Below, in pieces: positions 34,828 to 47,202 of a stretch of 64,000 nucleotides of DNA. A model generated the notes under the pieces. The model made no database searches and was not told the DNA's origin. It worked only from the letters and a program-made list of their open reading frames with translations. The translations under genes were made by a program, and so were the position numbers. Location: NCBI GenBank assembly GCA_024500155.1, contig CM044869.1, positions 54,329,898-54,393,897 on the forward strand, written 5' to 3'. Every line of letters begins with the position of its first letter. Within the stretch, counting starts at the first letter, position 1. The DNA comes from Chenopodium formosanum. Taxonomy: Eukaryota; Streptophyta; Magnoliopsida; Caryophyllales; Amaranthaceae.

Positions 34828-37800
34828 ATTGGTATCAGAGCAGGTGCTCTTGATAAACCGGGCAACCCCGAGGAGCGAGCAAGTTCCAGGCTAGGATGGA
34901 TATCTACAAGGAATGCAACGAATGGAACTCAACCCTAGAACGTACCCAATACCACGTGAAGACCAAAGTCTGCTTGTGAAGCAGAAGTGATTCAAAGATG
35001 AACATCTTTGAGAAATAGTTCAAGGAACGTATTGTGTAGAATTATGCATATTTGGTCTCTTGGAACCTGGATTACTACTGAATGGAAACTTAATTCTTTG
35101 GGCAAGGTAATGAACGTATATTTTGAATATTTTCCAAAGAATGACCTTATCATGTGTATGTGTCATTCTGAATATTTATTATGTAGACACATGATGTTTA
35201 TTGTTAGTAAAGATAGTTGGTTTAACCGTAGTTGTTTTAATTATGGATTATTGACGTTAACTACTAACATGAAGGTACCCAATATATATTGGGTAACCAA
35301 AGCCAAAAGATGACTGATTTTGCAGGCTATATGAGTGGAGACAACTTATTAATAACGATGATCTTTGGTTGTTTGTATATAAGGAATTATGTGCAAGTTC
35401 CTCTCACTAGAAAGCCTTTATAAGAGGGTTATAGTAGGTGAAGCGACAATATGGATAAGTGTGTAAGTCACCTATACATCTCTCTGTAAATATTGGTCAT
35501 GTGCTTTTGGTATGTATTAATCCTTCACAAATTCCTATTGAAATTCAATTCCCTATTCTTATGAAGGTTATTTGTGAATGGATAAAAAGAGAAGTTGTTT
35601 TGATGTTTATAATGTATATCATGACAAACTAACTTCTCTTCTAGTTTTGTGCAAGTTATTAATGATTGTTTTGTAGGTTTGTCCATTGAGACAAATTGGT
35701 GCATAAAAGTTTGTTCCATTAGGAGCTCAGTGCTTAAATTGGTTGGAACTTGGTGAACTTGAAATGATAGAACGAATTAGGGATACAGGAATAACAAAGC
35801 TTCTATATCAAGGTGCTATAGGAGTTAGCGTATACGTTCCTGTAAAGATTCTGGTTCAAGTTCCAGTTAAGTTCTTAGTATTCAAAGTTCCTTGGAACAA
35901 AGCATTAATTCCTGTAGCAGACTCTTATGAAGGATGATGAGTTAAGATGATTATCTTTGACTGCGTGTTGGAGATTCATCATTTCGTTGATGGAACGACA
36001 TCTAAAAGGGAGTACTCTTACAGGAACTTTATGTTTCAACACTTTTATGCTTTAGGTTTTTTCTATCTCTTTTGACTAACCTACTGACATTTTAAAGGCA
36101 CAAAGGAATCTCTTGGGTTGTGAACTTTCAGGTTATATCTTTTGAATGATAATATGAGGGACTTTGACAAGGTGTTGAAGAATTTGAGATTAAATCAACA
36201 CGTTCCTCTACCCAAGATACAATGGTCTAAAGGACCAGAAGACATGTTCCAACTTTATGTCAAAAGGAACATGGAAGAGTTGAAGGTTTATAATAGGAGG
36301 GAACTCGCATTATCTCGACAGCGAGGTTCCAAAAGAGATGATGATAGCCAAATCAAGGTATCTCTTACTATAAACCTACAATGGAAGAACTTTGACTTAT
36401 AATACTAACACGAAAGGTAAAATTTCTACATAACAGGAAGTTAGTAAGTCAAGTTCCTATCCCATTGTGAATATTTTTCTCGTCGAGTTTTTAATGCACA
36501 TTCTGGTTTTCAATTGCTTGTAACTCTATTTGTTTCATGGCTTCAAGATGACATCATCAATAAAGAGTGGAAATGTCACATATGAAGGGAATCAAAAAGG
36601 GAACACATCATTTGTGGATCTCAAGGTGATTCCTAACAACAACCTGACATTTCTAGGTTTTATTGAAGATGAGATACTTCTATGCTTCAAACTGTGAACA
36701 TGTAAATCTTTTCATGCTTGATAAACCTAGTAGGAACTCGATAATAGGTATATGTATATGTAAGTTCCAAACAGGTTAAGATCGAAAAGCATGAGAATCA
36801 AACACATGTTACATTCTCTTTCAACATCAGGTAGATGGTAAGGAACACTAATCCATTGGATCTTAGTGATATGGATATGTTTACCATGTGATATGTAGAG
36901 ACTAATTGAAAGAGATGTCTTGTTTATAAGTAATGAAAGCAAATGTGCACTTGGTTACTTTTCTTAATAGAAGAGACGATGAATTGTTTGAAAGTCTTTT
37001 CTATCACAAGGTAAGTGGCTAAGTGTTCATCATCTATGAGGTTATAGATCTAACAACGGAACCTAGTTCCAGTCATGTTTAGTGTTTGTTGCAGGAACAC
37101 AGATTGATAACAAGTTTTCAATTTTGAATCATGAAAGACAAGAAGAGAACAAAGTTATATACTAATGGTCTTTGCAGGTTCTTTGGAATAGTTTTCAATG
37201 CCTCTTGCTACATCATCAACACTGAAGCAATAGATCTTTGATTAACAAGACACCCTATGTTCCACTTAGGGATGTTTGATGATAGAAGTGCCAAGGCGAT
37301 TTATCCATAAACGCCGAGAACAGCAAAACATAAAGAGTTTACCCTATCTTATTTAATGTGCAATAAGTGAACATATTTTGAGACTAACATGTTTGTTCCC
37401 ATCAGACAGGTGATAAAAGGTGAACTCGCAAGTTCTTGAAGAACTATCTGAGTTCCTAGTAAAGAAATATGTCACTAAGAATAACAGCAAGGGATAGCTA
37501 CATATGTTGAGGAACTTCGAGATGTTAAGTTCCAACTCATGCAGCAAAGTTCAAAGAACTCAATACAAGAAAGCAAGTTCCAATGAAGTTCCAGAGCTGA
37601 GATAATATTTGTTCCGACCAGCAATATCTCAACAAACTATGGAACTAAAGTGTCTTTCATGCATATGTAACCAAAGGGAAAACCTCAACAACCAAGGATC
37701 AGAGAAGAGCTCGAGATATCAACTGAAAAAGATGGACTTCATAACTCATAGTTGTATAAAAGATAAGTTTGTTTTTAAGGTTGATGTAAACATATAATTG

Positions 37801-40800
37801 GTTGTTATCAGGTTAGATGTGCAGCAGGAACTTAATAAGCTTAAAAGGAAGAGGATGCATGTCACATCCTGAACCTATTCTAGAACACCTAAAAAGGGTC
37901 GGAGATTAAAAAGGGTGTTCTGGAAAATGCTTATTGAGTAAGGCACGTGGATGGAACAAGGCCAGGTTGGTTCTTAAAAGAAACAACCAATACAAAGGTA
38001 TGTATTGTCTTTAAGGAACTTGTTGCGTGTGTAGCTAGACTTGAAGCAAATTGAATAATATTTGTTCTTGCTGTTTATATGGGATTAGAGTTGTACCACA
38101 TAGATGTCCTGTATGTCTTGATATGAATTTTTGTAGACGTCTATGTGGAACATACTCTAGGATAGAATGCTATCCAAGTTCCTTCTTGAAAATTGAGTTT
38201 TAAAAAGTATCAATTTTTGTTTTCAAGATGAACTGAGTTATTAGTAGTACTTGTTTACATTGATATATCTCTGGTACTACTAACGAGCCATTGTGCATTG
38301 ATTTTTGCTAATTTATGATAAGAAAATATATTTGTAAGCATTAACCACTGACAATGGAACTTGAGTTAGAAGTGGAAGTTCATATTAGATTCGAGATCAT
38401 CAAGGAACATAACAGCCACTTCAAGAACTCCAAGGTAAGCCATCACATTCAACCAATGCTTTAAAGTTATATTTTTACTGGTAAGAGACTACATAAGATA
38501 CAAGTTCCTTTTCACATGTCGGCATTAGATGAATTGAATTGATATATTTGTGGTATGAATGCAATATGTGAATTTGTGAATTGATTCTCTTATGGTTTTG
38601 TCTTGACTTGTCATATTCTTGTTTATTGCTTAATAGAACAAGACTTGATGAAACATAACATGAGTATAAAGTATTTTTCCCATAAGTTATGTCAAGCTGG
38701 GGTTCCTATGCATGTAATACTTAAAGTAAAGAATATGTGCTTATTGTTTATGTGTCACACTTAATTCTTGTGTTGTAAAAGACATACTTACTTGCCTAAG
38801 AGTATTAGAGGTCTCATAATAGAACTATGGGTGCTGTCAAACACGAAGTTCCTAAGTTGCCAAAGGAACAATGAAAGAAACTTTAATGGAACAAGACAGG
38901 TAAGTTCCCAGACCGTTTACACCTCACTTGTTTAAATTTCAGAGGGAACTAACCTATATTTTAGCCAACTTTCAAGCATCCACGTCATATATCTTCGATC
39001 GCAACATTATTCTACAACTCTAAGTTGTGTGTCCGTGTTGCATATACTTTAATTGTCCCATATTCAGAAAATCGAAGATTCTTATTCACCCAATTCAATT
39101 TCCTCTTTCCGTTCACACACTTTTACTTCTTATTCTTGATTCCCATGTGCTCTAAGTTTGTTGATCATCTTTTTATGATTTGATGAAACATGAAAAATGG
39201 TGACTATATTTTGAGGGGGAAGTTGAAGATAAATAAAGAAGTAAGTACTTGAAAAGGAAGAAGAATGGTAAGGGACTCAGGGGGAATAAGGCAGGAACCA
39301 AGAAATCAAAATGCTTCAGATCTGGTTGTGGAACTCAAGTGTATGAGTAAGTAATATCTTCATTGATTTAAAAATGTGTTATTCCAGGAAAGTATGCAAA
39401 ATTTGTATAATGACACCCTTTAAAAAAAAAAAAATTAAAGAAAAGAAAAGAAAAAGAAAAGGGTGATCAAATATTTAATTTCCTGGATATCTAAAGATGA
39501 AGAATATTGACTTTGATGTGGAGTACTCGTATACTTGGTGAGCTAGTGAAGGAACAACGACAAACGTTGAAGGAACTTGGCTATGATGAAACTGAAATCT
39601 ATAAAGTTCCAGTATGCAGAATGTTCCTCAAAGAAGTTGGTGGTAGAAGTAAGGGAATTTGGTTATCAATTGGTAAGATGAATATGTGTTGTGTTTAGCA
39701 GAAGGTTCAAGAGTATGAAATGAAGAACAAATGTGGTGAACCTTATCATCTCAAAAGGTCTAAACGAAGAGCACAAATTCCATTTCATGTTCCCTCTACT
39801 TATTTTGTTCCATATGCTTCTTTATATATCCTTGAATTTGCGCTTTCATTTGTCTATTCATGCAGTTCATTCCTAACTTTTTAGCTCTGATCTTTACTTG
39901 ATTCTTAACCTCTTATTTGTCAAGTTCAATTAAGGGTTTTGAAGTTGGGCCTTTGGATTGTGAGTTGGAAATTAGTGTGAAAATGGCATCCGTGTTTGAA
40001 AAGTGAGTACCTTGAGGCTTTTAGGAACAACAAGTGTTTAACCATTATATATTTACTTATTATATGGTGGTAGGTGTGACATATGACTTTAAGTGTGTAT
40101 AATTTACGAAAAACAAACATGTGGAACAATACCCTTTTTGATAATGACAAAAGGGGGAAGAATATGTATGATGCTTATGGTATGCAGTAATTAAGTCTAA
40201 AGTTCTTACATCATGATCGTTGAAAGTATATATATATTGATAATGATGTGTATTTCTAAGTTCCTAACTATGTTAAGTTCCTGTGTATGTTCTTAACTTG
40301 TTCATAAGTTATTTCCTTGAAAAACTAAGGGGGAATAAATGTACAACGATTATCCTTTAATATGTGATAAGCATCATTAGTTTGTCATCATCAAAAAGGG
40401 GGAAATTGTTGAGCAATTAGGTTTTGATGATTATAAACTAATGATGATTATCTATCTAACGTGTATGTTAAGTTGTGCATAGAAAGAGCAAGTTATGCTT
40501 GGAACAGGATACAAGGAACCTGAGTAATGACAGGTATATATGTAAGGAACTTGAGCAATATAGGATAAGCAATAGAGGAACAAGAACAACGATAAGTGTT
40601 ATGGTTGATAAGCATGATGATGGCTAAGGAACCATGAAGGTAACTATGTAAACATGTGTTTGCATATGTTAGCTTCATAAGGTAAGTATCCTATACATAT
40701 ATAGGTCATGTATGTGTAGGAGTCTTTTAATTTAGTTTAGTTTTCTTTATTGTTTTTATAAATGAAAAAACTAACCTTCTGAGTTACTTTGTTATCCTCA

Positions 40801-40839
40801 GAAGTTTGCTCAGTTTGTCATCATTAAAAAGGGGCAACT

Positions 40840-42411
40840 TGTTGACCCTTATGAGGTTTTGATGATGATGTTAAGAATTGAGCAAACTTCCATTTAATAA
40901 GGATTTTCTAGTGTTGTGATGTTGGCAGGTTCAGTAAGCGTAGAGGGCTGAAGTAGGAACTGGAACAAAGGAACTTTGGAAGATCCATGAGGACAAGTAA
41001 AGAACAGAAGAAGAGTTCCAGCAATGGAACTTCCCGAAGTTTCTCAACAGGAACTTCAAAACGGGTGTAACGACCTGGTTCTGGTGTAATGCTGGGGCAA
41101 ACCCTAAGATCTAGAATATATCAAGACTACAGGATTCCAGAACAAGAGTTTCAGAGAAGCAACATGAAGACAGAGAAATAGAAGTATATTGCTCTAGGAT
41201 TCATGTAAGTATGTTGGACATAAAAGTCGGTCTGGAACAAGTCTATATGGAACCAAGGTGAACTCCAAACAGTTAATGAAATTAGAGTGACTGACTTGTC
41301 AGGAACTCAGAGACTGTCAGAGTTCAGGAACCTAATAGGAACTTAAGTATGCACGTCGTTAAAAGTCGGTTTTAATGATATATATATTTACTTAATACGT
41401 GCATATCTTTTAGGGATTTGGTTTTACTGAATAAAGATATTTATCTTCTAATAAATCCCTTTTGGAAAAAGATAAATTTTGTTTAAAAAGTATTTTTAAA
41501 CTAAAAGATAAGATTGGAATAAAAGCTGATTTTATGCTAAGTTATCTTATTATTATTGACAGATTTTATTCTGAACAAAAAGATATATTTTCGGAAAACT
41601 TGTTTTTAGAAAATATCTTTTAAACTTATCTTTTCAGAAAATCTATCTTTTTTCAAGATGAAATGAATATTTCGAGTGTACTATAAATATGCTCATAAGT
41701 ATTCATTCAAAGTTGAGGTTGACGAAGTGTAGTGGTCGTGCTTAATGGTTTTATCCTTCACCACGAAGCTAAGTCAGTTCTCCTGGTCAAAGTTCCTATC
41801 AGGTTTTGGTTACAGTACGTCCAGTGAGTTCCAGACAGGTCTCGAGTGTCCAATATATTAGTTTTATCTCTTTATTCATAGATATGTATTTAGGGATATT
41901 CAATGAGATCTTGTAATGGAAAAAGGGTTTTGAGTGTTTTGTATTTTGGGGTGAGATTGTGAATTCTCTTAAATTCACGCAAGTGATGAGTTTGAAATCT
42001 CGTAAAATTCGAGTGGTAGCTGTGAGTGCACAGTGAGTGAAAGGAACCTGAGAAGTGTCTTGGGTCACCTAGGAAGTGTCCTGGGTAAGGGGAGAAAAAG
42101 GGTCCTGAGAAGTGTCTTAGGTCTGGTAGGAAGTGTCCTATCATAGAGTCAAGTGTCCGTGGTGGAACTTGCAAAGCAAAGGTCTGTGTAATAGGTTGTA
42201 CTAGGAGAGTTGCCTATTATAGTGGAATTTGTTTATAAGTCCCAATAGGGCCGAGGTTTTACTTCCAGTTAGGCACTGGATGGTTTCCTAGTAAAACTTG
42301 CTGTGTGCTTTAAGTTCCTTTACGTTTCAATTGTTTATTTCCGCATAAGTTCCGCGATTGGAACCTACTACCATTCACCCCCCCTCTTGTAGTAGTTCAT
42401 CTAAACTAACA
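40840..42411 (+). repeat. Right LTR of the large retroelement
   Basis: 1572 bp, nearly identical to the left LTR. It ends 274 bp before the TATA box of defensin copy 3, so it now forms part of that gene's upstream region. Confidence 0.8.
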
Positions 42412-42684
42412 TTGGTGTATGCACATTGGGTAGGTCTACGTGCGCAAATCAATTTGCAAACTTGCTAATTTCATATTCTTCTTCCCACATTTTCTAGAAG
42501 AGAACGACAACACAAAATTTATTTATTAATTTTCTTGGAGAAATTCATTTTAAACCACATTATAAAAAAATTTGGTTTCATAATGTAAAATAATGATAAT
42601 GTAAAGGTTAAGTTTTAGCCAATCAATTGAAGTGTCCCATATAGTAATTTGGCATGTACCTTTTTAATATGGAATATTTTCTCC

Positions 42685-42692
42685 TATAAATA
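42685..42692 (+). promoter_or_regulatory. TATA box of defensin copy 3
   Basis: TATAAATA lies 123 bp before the ATG at 42808. The surrounding bases (AACGTTACTTTGT, and a block with GTGTCCC further up) match the promoter of copy 2. Only about 400 bp separate the ATG from the retroelement LTR. Confidence 0.65.
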
Positions 42693-42807
42693 ACGTTACT
42701 TTGTGTTTTTCTTTGCATAACAATCCTATACAATTTTAATTATTTCAAAAAAAAAAACAAAAAATAAAAAACCAATACTAATAATATAAAGCTCAAAATT
42801 GCAAATT

Positions 42808-45800
42808 ATGAAGCTGGCAATGAGGCCGTTTGCTGCATGTTTCCTTGTGTTTTTACTTGTCTTGACGATAGGTACCTAATTCATTGATTTCTATCCTTAC
42901 TTTCTTGTAAATTATCATATTATACAGTTAAACTTTATGTGGCACCATTTTATAGATAGACATGAAGAAAAGCAGTCCTAGCTAGAAAATTCCTTTTATT
43001 GAATATAGATTATCATTTTTTTTTTTTTGGATAATTCTTTCTTGAAAGTACCTACGATAATCTAAAATTTGTGAGAAAATTACCTAAGATAATCCAGGGA
43101 GAAACTACCTAAGATAATCTAAATGTTAAATTATGGGGAAAATAATTCTCTCGATTTTTCCATTGTATTTTCCCATCCAAAATATTCGGCCACATTACAA
43201 TATATATAGACAATAGGAATATCTAACCCTAATATTCTAAATATCTTAACTTCCTAAATCTATTCACAATATCTCACATATATTTCATTTCACAATTATA
43301 TCTCATATGATATTATTCTCATAATATCATATCACAATATATGTTCCTATCTCAATACCCTCCCTCAAGTCGAAGGTGTAGATCTCGAACGTCCGACTTG
43401 GACAATAAAATAAAACCCGCATCTTGTTGTCAGCATCAAGCCACAAAATCTGCATCTTGGACAATACTTGACCATGCCACGTTCTTCCTCTTCATCAAAT
43501 TTCACCATGATCAACATAGTCACCAAATCAATTTCTCATAAAAAATAAAAAATTATATTGTGAACTCTCACAATAGTTCTCACACTATTATTATATACGT
43601 TAATTATGAAAATAATGTATACTAATAAAAAATTGTGAACTCTCACAATTTCACTATATTGGACGCAAATAGTGAATAATGCGTGCAATTAATCACTCAT
43701 CTTACACGAATTCTCGTGTTTAAGATTATTTTATTATCTCACTTGATGAGAACGTCATTCTTTTTGAACTCATCAATCAGCAATACAACGAGAACGTCTT
43801 TCTTTTTGAACCCGCCATATTTTTTTCTTCTCCTCTCACACGATCTCCCATTTTTAAGGTTTTTCTTATTCTCTCACACGATCCCTCGTGTTTTTCATCC
43901 TCTCCTCTCACACGAATTCTCGTGATTAAGGGTTTTTTCATTCTCTCCTCTGACACGAACTCTTGTGTTTAAGGTTCTCTCATAAGGTTCTCTTATTCTC
44001 CCACACGAACTCTCGTGTTTTCATCCCACGATCTCCCTAGGCTCTTGATACCATGTTAAATTATGGGGAAAATAATTCTCTGTATTTTTCCATTGTATTT
44101 TCCCATCCAAAATATTTGGCCACATTACAATATATATAGACAATAGGAATATCCACTACTAAAATTAGGCCAAATTGCGACCGTCTCTGTCGGTCGCTGA
44201 AAATAATTGCGACCGTCAACGGTCGTAACGTGGTGGTCGTTATTTACTTGGTCGCAAAAAAACAAAATTAAGACCATTTGACGGTCGCAGATTTTTTGCG
44301 ACCGTTTTTAATATTTTCAACGACCGTAAACGGTCACAAATATTAATAATTGCGACGGCGGTCGCAAAACTGGATATTAGCGACCGTCTAAAGCCGTCGC
44401 TAAAAGTTTAAAAAAAAACAAAAAAAAGCACCTACCTCCCTGTACTTCACAGCTAGCCCCACCACCAATGCCCACCCTAAAACACCACCAGCCACCCCCG
44501 ATACACCACCCAACCACCTCGAAAATGCTAGCCCACCCCATAAATCTCACCTAGCCACTCCCGTAACTCCACCAGCACCCCCATAAATATCACCCACTAG
44601 AAAAAAAAATGAAAAAAAAAATGGTCGTAGCAAAACAAATTATACCAGAAATCAAACAATAGCAAACCAAAAATCAAACAAAACCCACAAAAATTAACTA
44701 AATAAAAAATTCGAACAAGCAAAAAAAATTGAACAAGGAAATTTAAACCCACAAAACCCGCAGAAATCCAGAAAACCAAGCAAAAAAAAAAAAAAAACCA
44801 GAAAATCAAGCAAAAAAAAAATCCAGAAAATCAACCCCCATAAATCCAGAAAATAAACCCACAAACATCAAGCAAAACAAATTATACTAGAAAAATAATT
44901 CGAACAAGGAAATTCAAACAAGAAAATCAAACCCACATAAATTAACCCAAAAAATTTTGAACAAGGAAATTCAAACCCGCAAAACCCACCCAAAATTCAA
45001 ACCAAAATCGAACAAAAAATCTAACAAAAAGAGGTATAAACACAAAAACATACCTCAAACCCCGAGTTAACTTCGAATGTCACCTCGAATTTGGTTAATA
45101 ATGCCTAATTCGACCATGAAAAGTGTAGATCTACACTTTTCATGGTCGAATTTGACCTTAGGAACCATTAACTTGTTTAACACCACCACTTAAGCATCGA
45201 ACCACCGACGTTGCCGGAATCGCAACACCATACCACCGATGTTGCCGGAGAAGGTGAAGGAAAAGGAGAAGAGTAAAGAGAAGGAGAAGAGGAAAGAGGA
45301 AAGAGAAAGAGAAGAGGACAGATTAGGGAAGAGGAAAAGAAGAGAAGAGGACATATGGAAGAAGAGGGAAGAGAAAGAGAACTAGAGAAGAGAGAAGGAG
45401 AAGACAGAGAACGTGAGAAGAGATAGAAAGGAATAAGGAGGGGGTGCGGCGTCTCAAGATTTATGGTTAAGTGCACCCGTTTTAAAACTGTAATTCTTTT
45501 TTTAAAAAAAAATTAAAATCCTTGCGACCGCTTTAGCCGTCGCAGAATTACGACCGTTTGATGAACGGTCGCACATTTCCACAATTTGCGAACGTTAAGA
45601 GCGGCCACAAACAATTTAATTTAATTTGAATTATTTTTCAAATGTATTTGATTTAAACAAAATGTTTAAATACCTTTACGACCATTTAATATCCTAAAAA
45701 CGGTCGCATATCTGCGATCATTTAGAAAACGGTCGCAAATTTGCGACCGTGTACAAAACCGGTAGCAAATTTCAATTTTTGCGACCGTTTTGATGACGGT

Positions 45801-47036
45801 CGTAGAAAAACGGTCGCAATTTGACTGAATTCTAGTAGTGATCTAACCCTAATATTCCTAAATATCTTAACTTCCTAAATCTATTCACAATATCTCACAT
45901 ATATCTTTTCACAATTATATCTCGTATGATATTATTCTCATAATATCATATCACAATATATGTTCCTATCTCAATACTAAATTTTATGAGAAAATATCTG
46001 CTGGACAATGTTGTAAGATACTACCATATAATTTTCACCGTTGACCTACCTCAAATTAAAACACCCCCGAAATCACCGTCAGGGTAATTTCTTGCTTCAT
46101 GCTGATGATGGTTTTTGGGATTAGAGGTGGTAGTTTTAGGGCTGGAGGGTGGTTTTAGTGTGGTGAAGGAAATTTCAAGCATGTTTATTGGTTTTGGGGA
46201 TGAAAATAGTGGTATCGGGGGTGTTTTGAGGTGAGTCGATGGTGGAAATTCGGCAGATATAGTATTTTACAACATTTTACCTTTTTTAGGTAGTTTCTTA
46301 TAACATTTTTTTATAAGGTAGCTTATCACAAAATATGAGTTTTTTTAGGCGATAAAAAAAATTTATTTATTTTTTATATCTCTTTAAGTGATAATTGATT
46401 GACGATCAAAATAAATGCAATTTTTTTATTTTTTTTATTAAAGGCATAGATTAACATATTTATTTAGTAAAATAAAATAGTGGCCGGAGTAAATCCATAA
46501 TTATGACTCTACGAGGACATGGGATAATAATGTTTGACAATTAATTCCCGACGAAGGTGTCTTGTTAGGGCTTGTTCTCTTCAAATTATTTTCACTTCAG
46601 TTCACTTTAGTTCTTAATTTCCTTCTCTCATAAAAAATTTAGTTTAGTTTAGTTCAGTTCAGCTCCAATAAGTTAAGTTTAGTTCAGTTCAGTTAATCAA
46701 AATAGACCCTTACTCTTTACAACCTAGATTCTCGTGCATGCAATATTGCAATGTAAATTGATTTATTTCGGACTAATTAATTCAACTTTCCATAACTCTT
46801 AACACAAATTTATGTACGTTTTGCCAATTATAATTTGGATGTGATGGAGGACAGAGGTAAGCACAAAAGTAGTAGAAGCAAGTATATGCACTACTCCAAG
46901 TCAAAGGTTCAAAGGAATATGTGTTAGCAGCAGAAATTGTGAGATAGTTTGCAATGCCGAGAGATTTCCTGGAGGAAGTTGCCAAGGAGTATTTCGCCGC
47001 AGATGCATTTGCAACAAACCCTGCGCTAAGGCTTAG
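42808..47036 (+). CDS. Plant defensin, copy 3, with transposon-filled intron
   Basis: Exons are 42808-42871 and 46855-47036; the phase-1 intron is 3983 bp. The product is 81 residues. A signal peptide (MKLAMRPFAACFLVFLLVL) is followed by a spacer EVSTKVVEAS and a mature part starting with the ICTTPSQRF block. The cysteines follow C-x10-C-x5-C-x3-C-x9-C-x7-C-x1-C-x3-C. The fifth-to-sixth gap is x7, one more than in the sister copies, because of an extra Val in GSCQGVFRRRC. The C-terminus extends to CAKA. The spacer-mature junction (EAS) differs from EAR in copies 1 and 4. The intron holds a MITE, an LTR element, a CACTA element and a Harbinger MITE. A Copia element begins 166 bp after the stop. 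The frame is open; whether so large an intron is spliced correctly is unknown. Confidence 0.85.
43690..44040. repeat. Degenerate minisatellite with ACGA…TCGTG hairpins
   Basis: The interior of the small LTR element repeats a unit of about 30-50 bp around CACACGAACTCTCGTGTTT. Each unit is self-complementary (CACGA and TCGTG), and at least seven variants are visible. Confidence 0.65.
44154..45840. mobile_element. Non-autonomous CACTA (EnSpm) element, 1687 bp
   Basis: The ends are CACTACTAAAATTAGG and the inverted …CTAGTAGTG. A 3-bp duplication ATC flanks it (44151-44153 and 45841-45843) and interrupts the LTR sequence GAATATCTAACCC exactly there. The subterminal 250 bp on both sides are dense in TTGCGACCGT and its complement. 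The centre holds C-rich and purine-rich low-complexity tracts and no transposase. Confidence 0.9.
45107..45152. repeat. 46-bp perfect palindrome
   Basis: Arms of 23 bp with no spacer, centred on TAGATCTA, with AATTCGACCATG at the left end and its complement at the right. It lies inside the CACTA element. Confidence 0.9.
46568..46709. mobile_element. PIF/Harbinger MITE, 142 bp, with CAGTT repeats
   Basis: Ends GGGCTTGTTCTCTT and the degenerate complement AATAGACCC are flanked by TTA on both sides (46565-46567 and 46710-46712), the Harbinger target. The inside is made of TTTAGTTCAGTTCAG-type pentamer repeats. It lies in the defensin 3 intron, 145 bp before exon 2. Confidence 0.75.
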
Positions 47037-47202
47037 CCGACGATGGTGCCCATCCCGTTCCTCATCAACAATAATCAACTTGATGCAGCATACATACACT
47101 ACATGTCTATATGTCTCTATGCATCATATTATACATACAATCGAGTGTGTACTAGTACTACGCTACTTATTAATTGTGGTAACTTTGTGATATACTGATA
47201 TG

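Larger units (their letters stand above)
32483..42411 (+). mobile_element. Large LTR retroelement without coding capacity (LARD-like)
   Basis: LTRs at 33256-34827 and 40840-42411 are both 1572 bp, start TGTTGACC and end CTAACA. They differ at only about three positions by eye, so insertion or homogenisation was recent. A primer-binding site TGGTATCAGAGC (initiator Met tRNA) is at 34830-34841, and purine runs such as AAAAAGGGG precede the LTR starts. The 6-kb interior has no gag, protease, integrase or reverse transcriptase that I can recognise. The direct repeat begins 773 bp before the left LTR: 32483-34827 equals 40067-42411. The left side therefore carries the 3' end of another interior copy, and no flanking target duplication was found. 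Confidence 0.8.
43124..45976 (-). mobile_element. Small non-coding LTR element (TRIM-like), interrupted by CACTA
   Basis: LTRs of about 234 bp lie at 43124-43357 and 44054-45976, the second split by the CACTA element. Both start TGTTAAATTATGGGG and end CTCAATA. A 5-bp target duplication CTAAA is at 43119-43123 and 45977-45981. The primer-binding site TGGTATCAAGAGCC reads on the - strand just before 44054, and the purine tract (TTGAGGGAGGG) lies at the left, so the element is on the - strand. The 696-bp interior codes for nothing and must rely on proteins from elsewhere. Confidence 0.85.
43056..46338. mobile_element. Foldback MITE split by a later LTR element
   Basis: Left fragments (43056-43123, continuing from 45977) and the right end (about 46200-46338) are inverted copies. 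Shared blocks include GAAACTACCT, AATGTTGTAAGATACTA and CACCTCAAAACACCCCCGA-like sequence. The outer limits are approximate and no target duplication was found. The LTR element at 43124-45976 sits inside it. Confidence 0.55.

Noticed and set aside
35008..39698. Small ORFs inside the large retroelement as gag or pol genes
   Set aside because: None shows a zinc knuckle, protease, integrase or reverse transcriptase motif; lengths and composition are as expected by chance.
43690..44040. CRISPR-like repeat array
   Set aside because: The units are degenerate, irregularly spaced and lie inside an LTR element of a plant genome.
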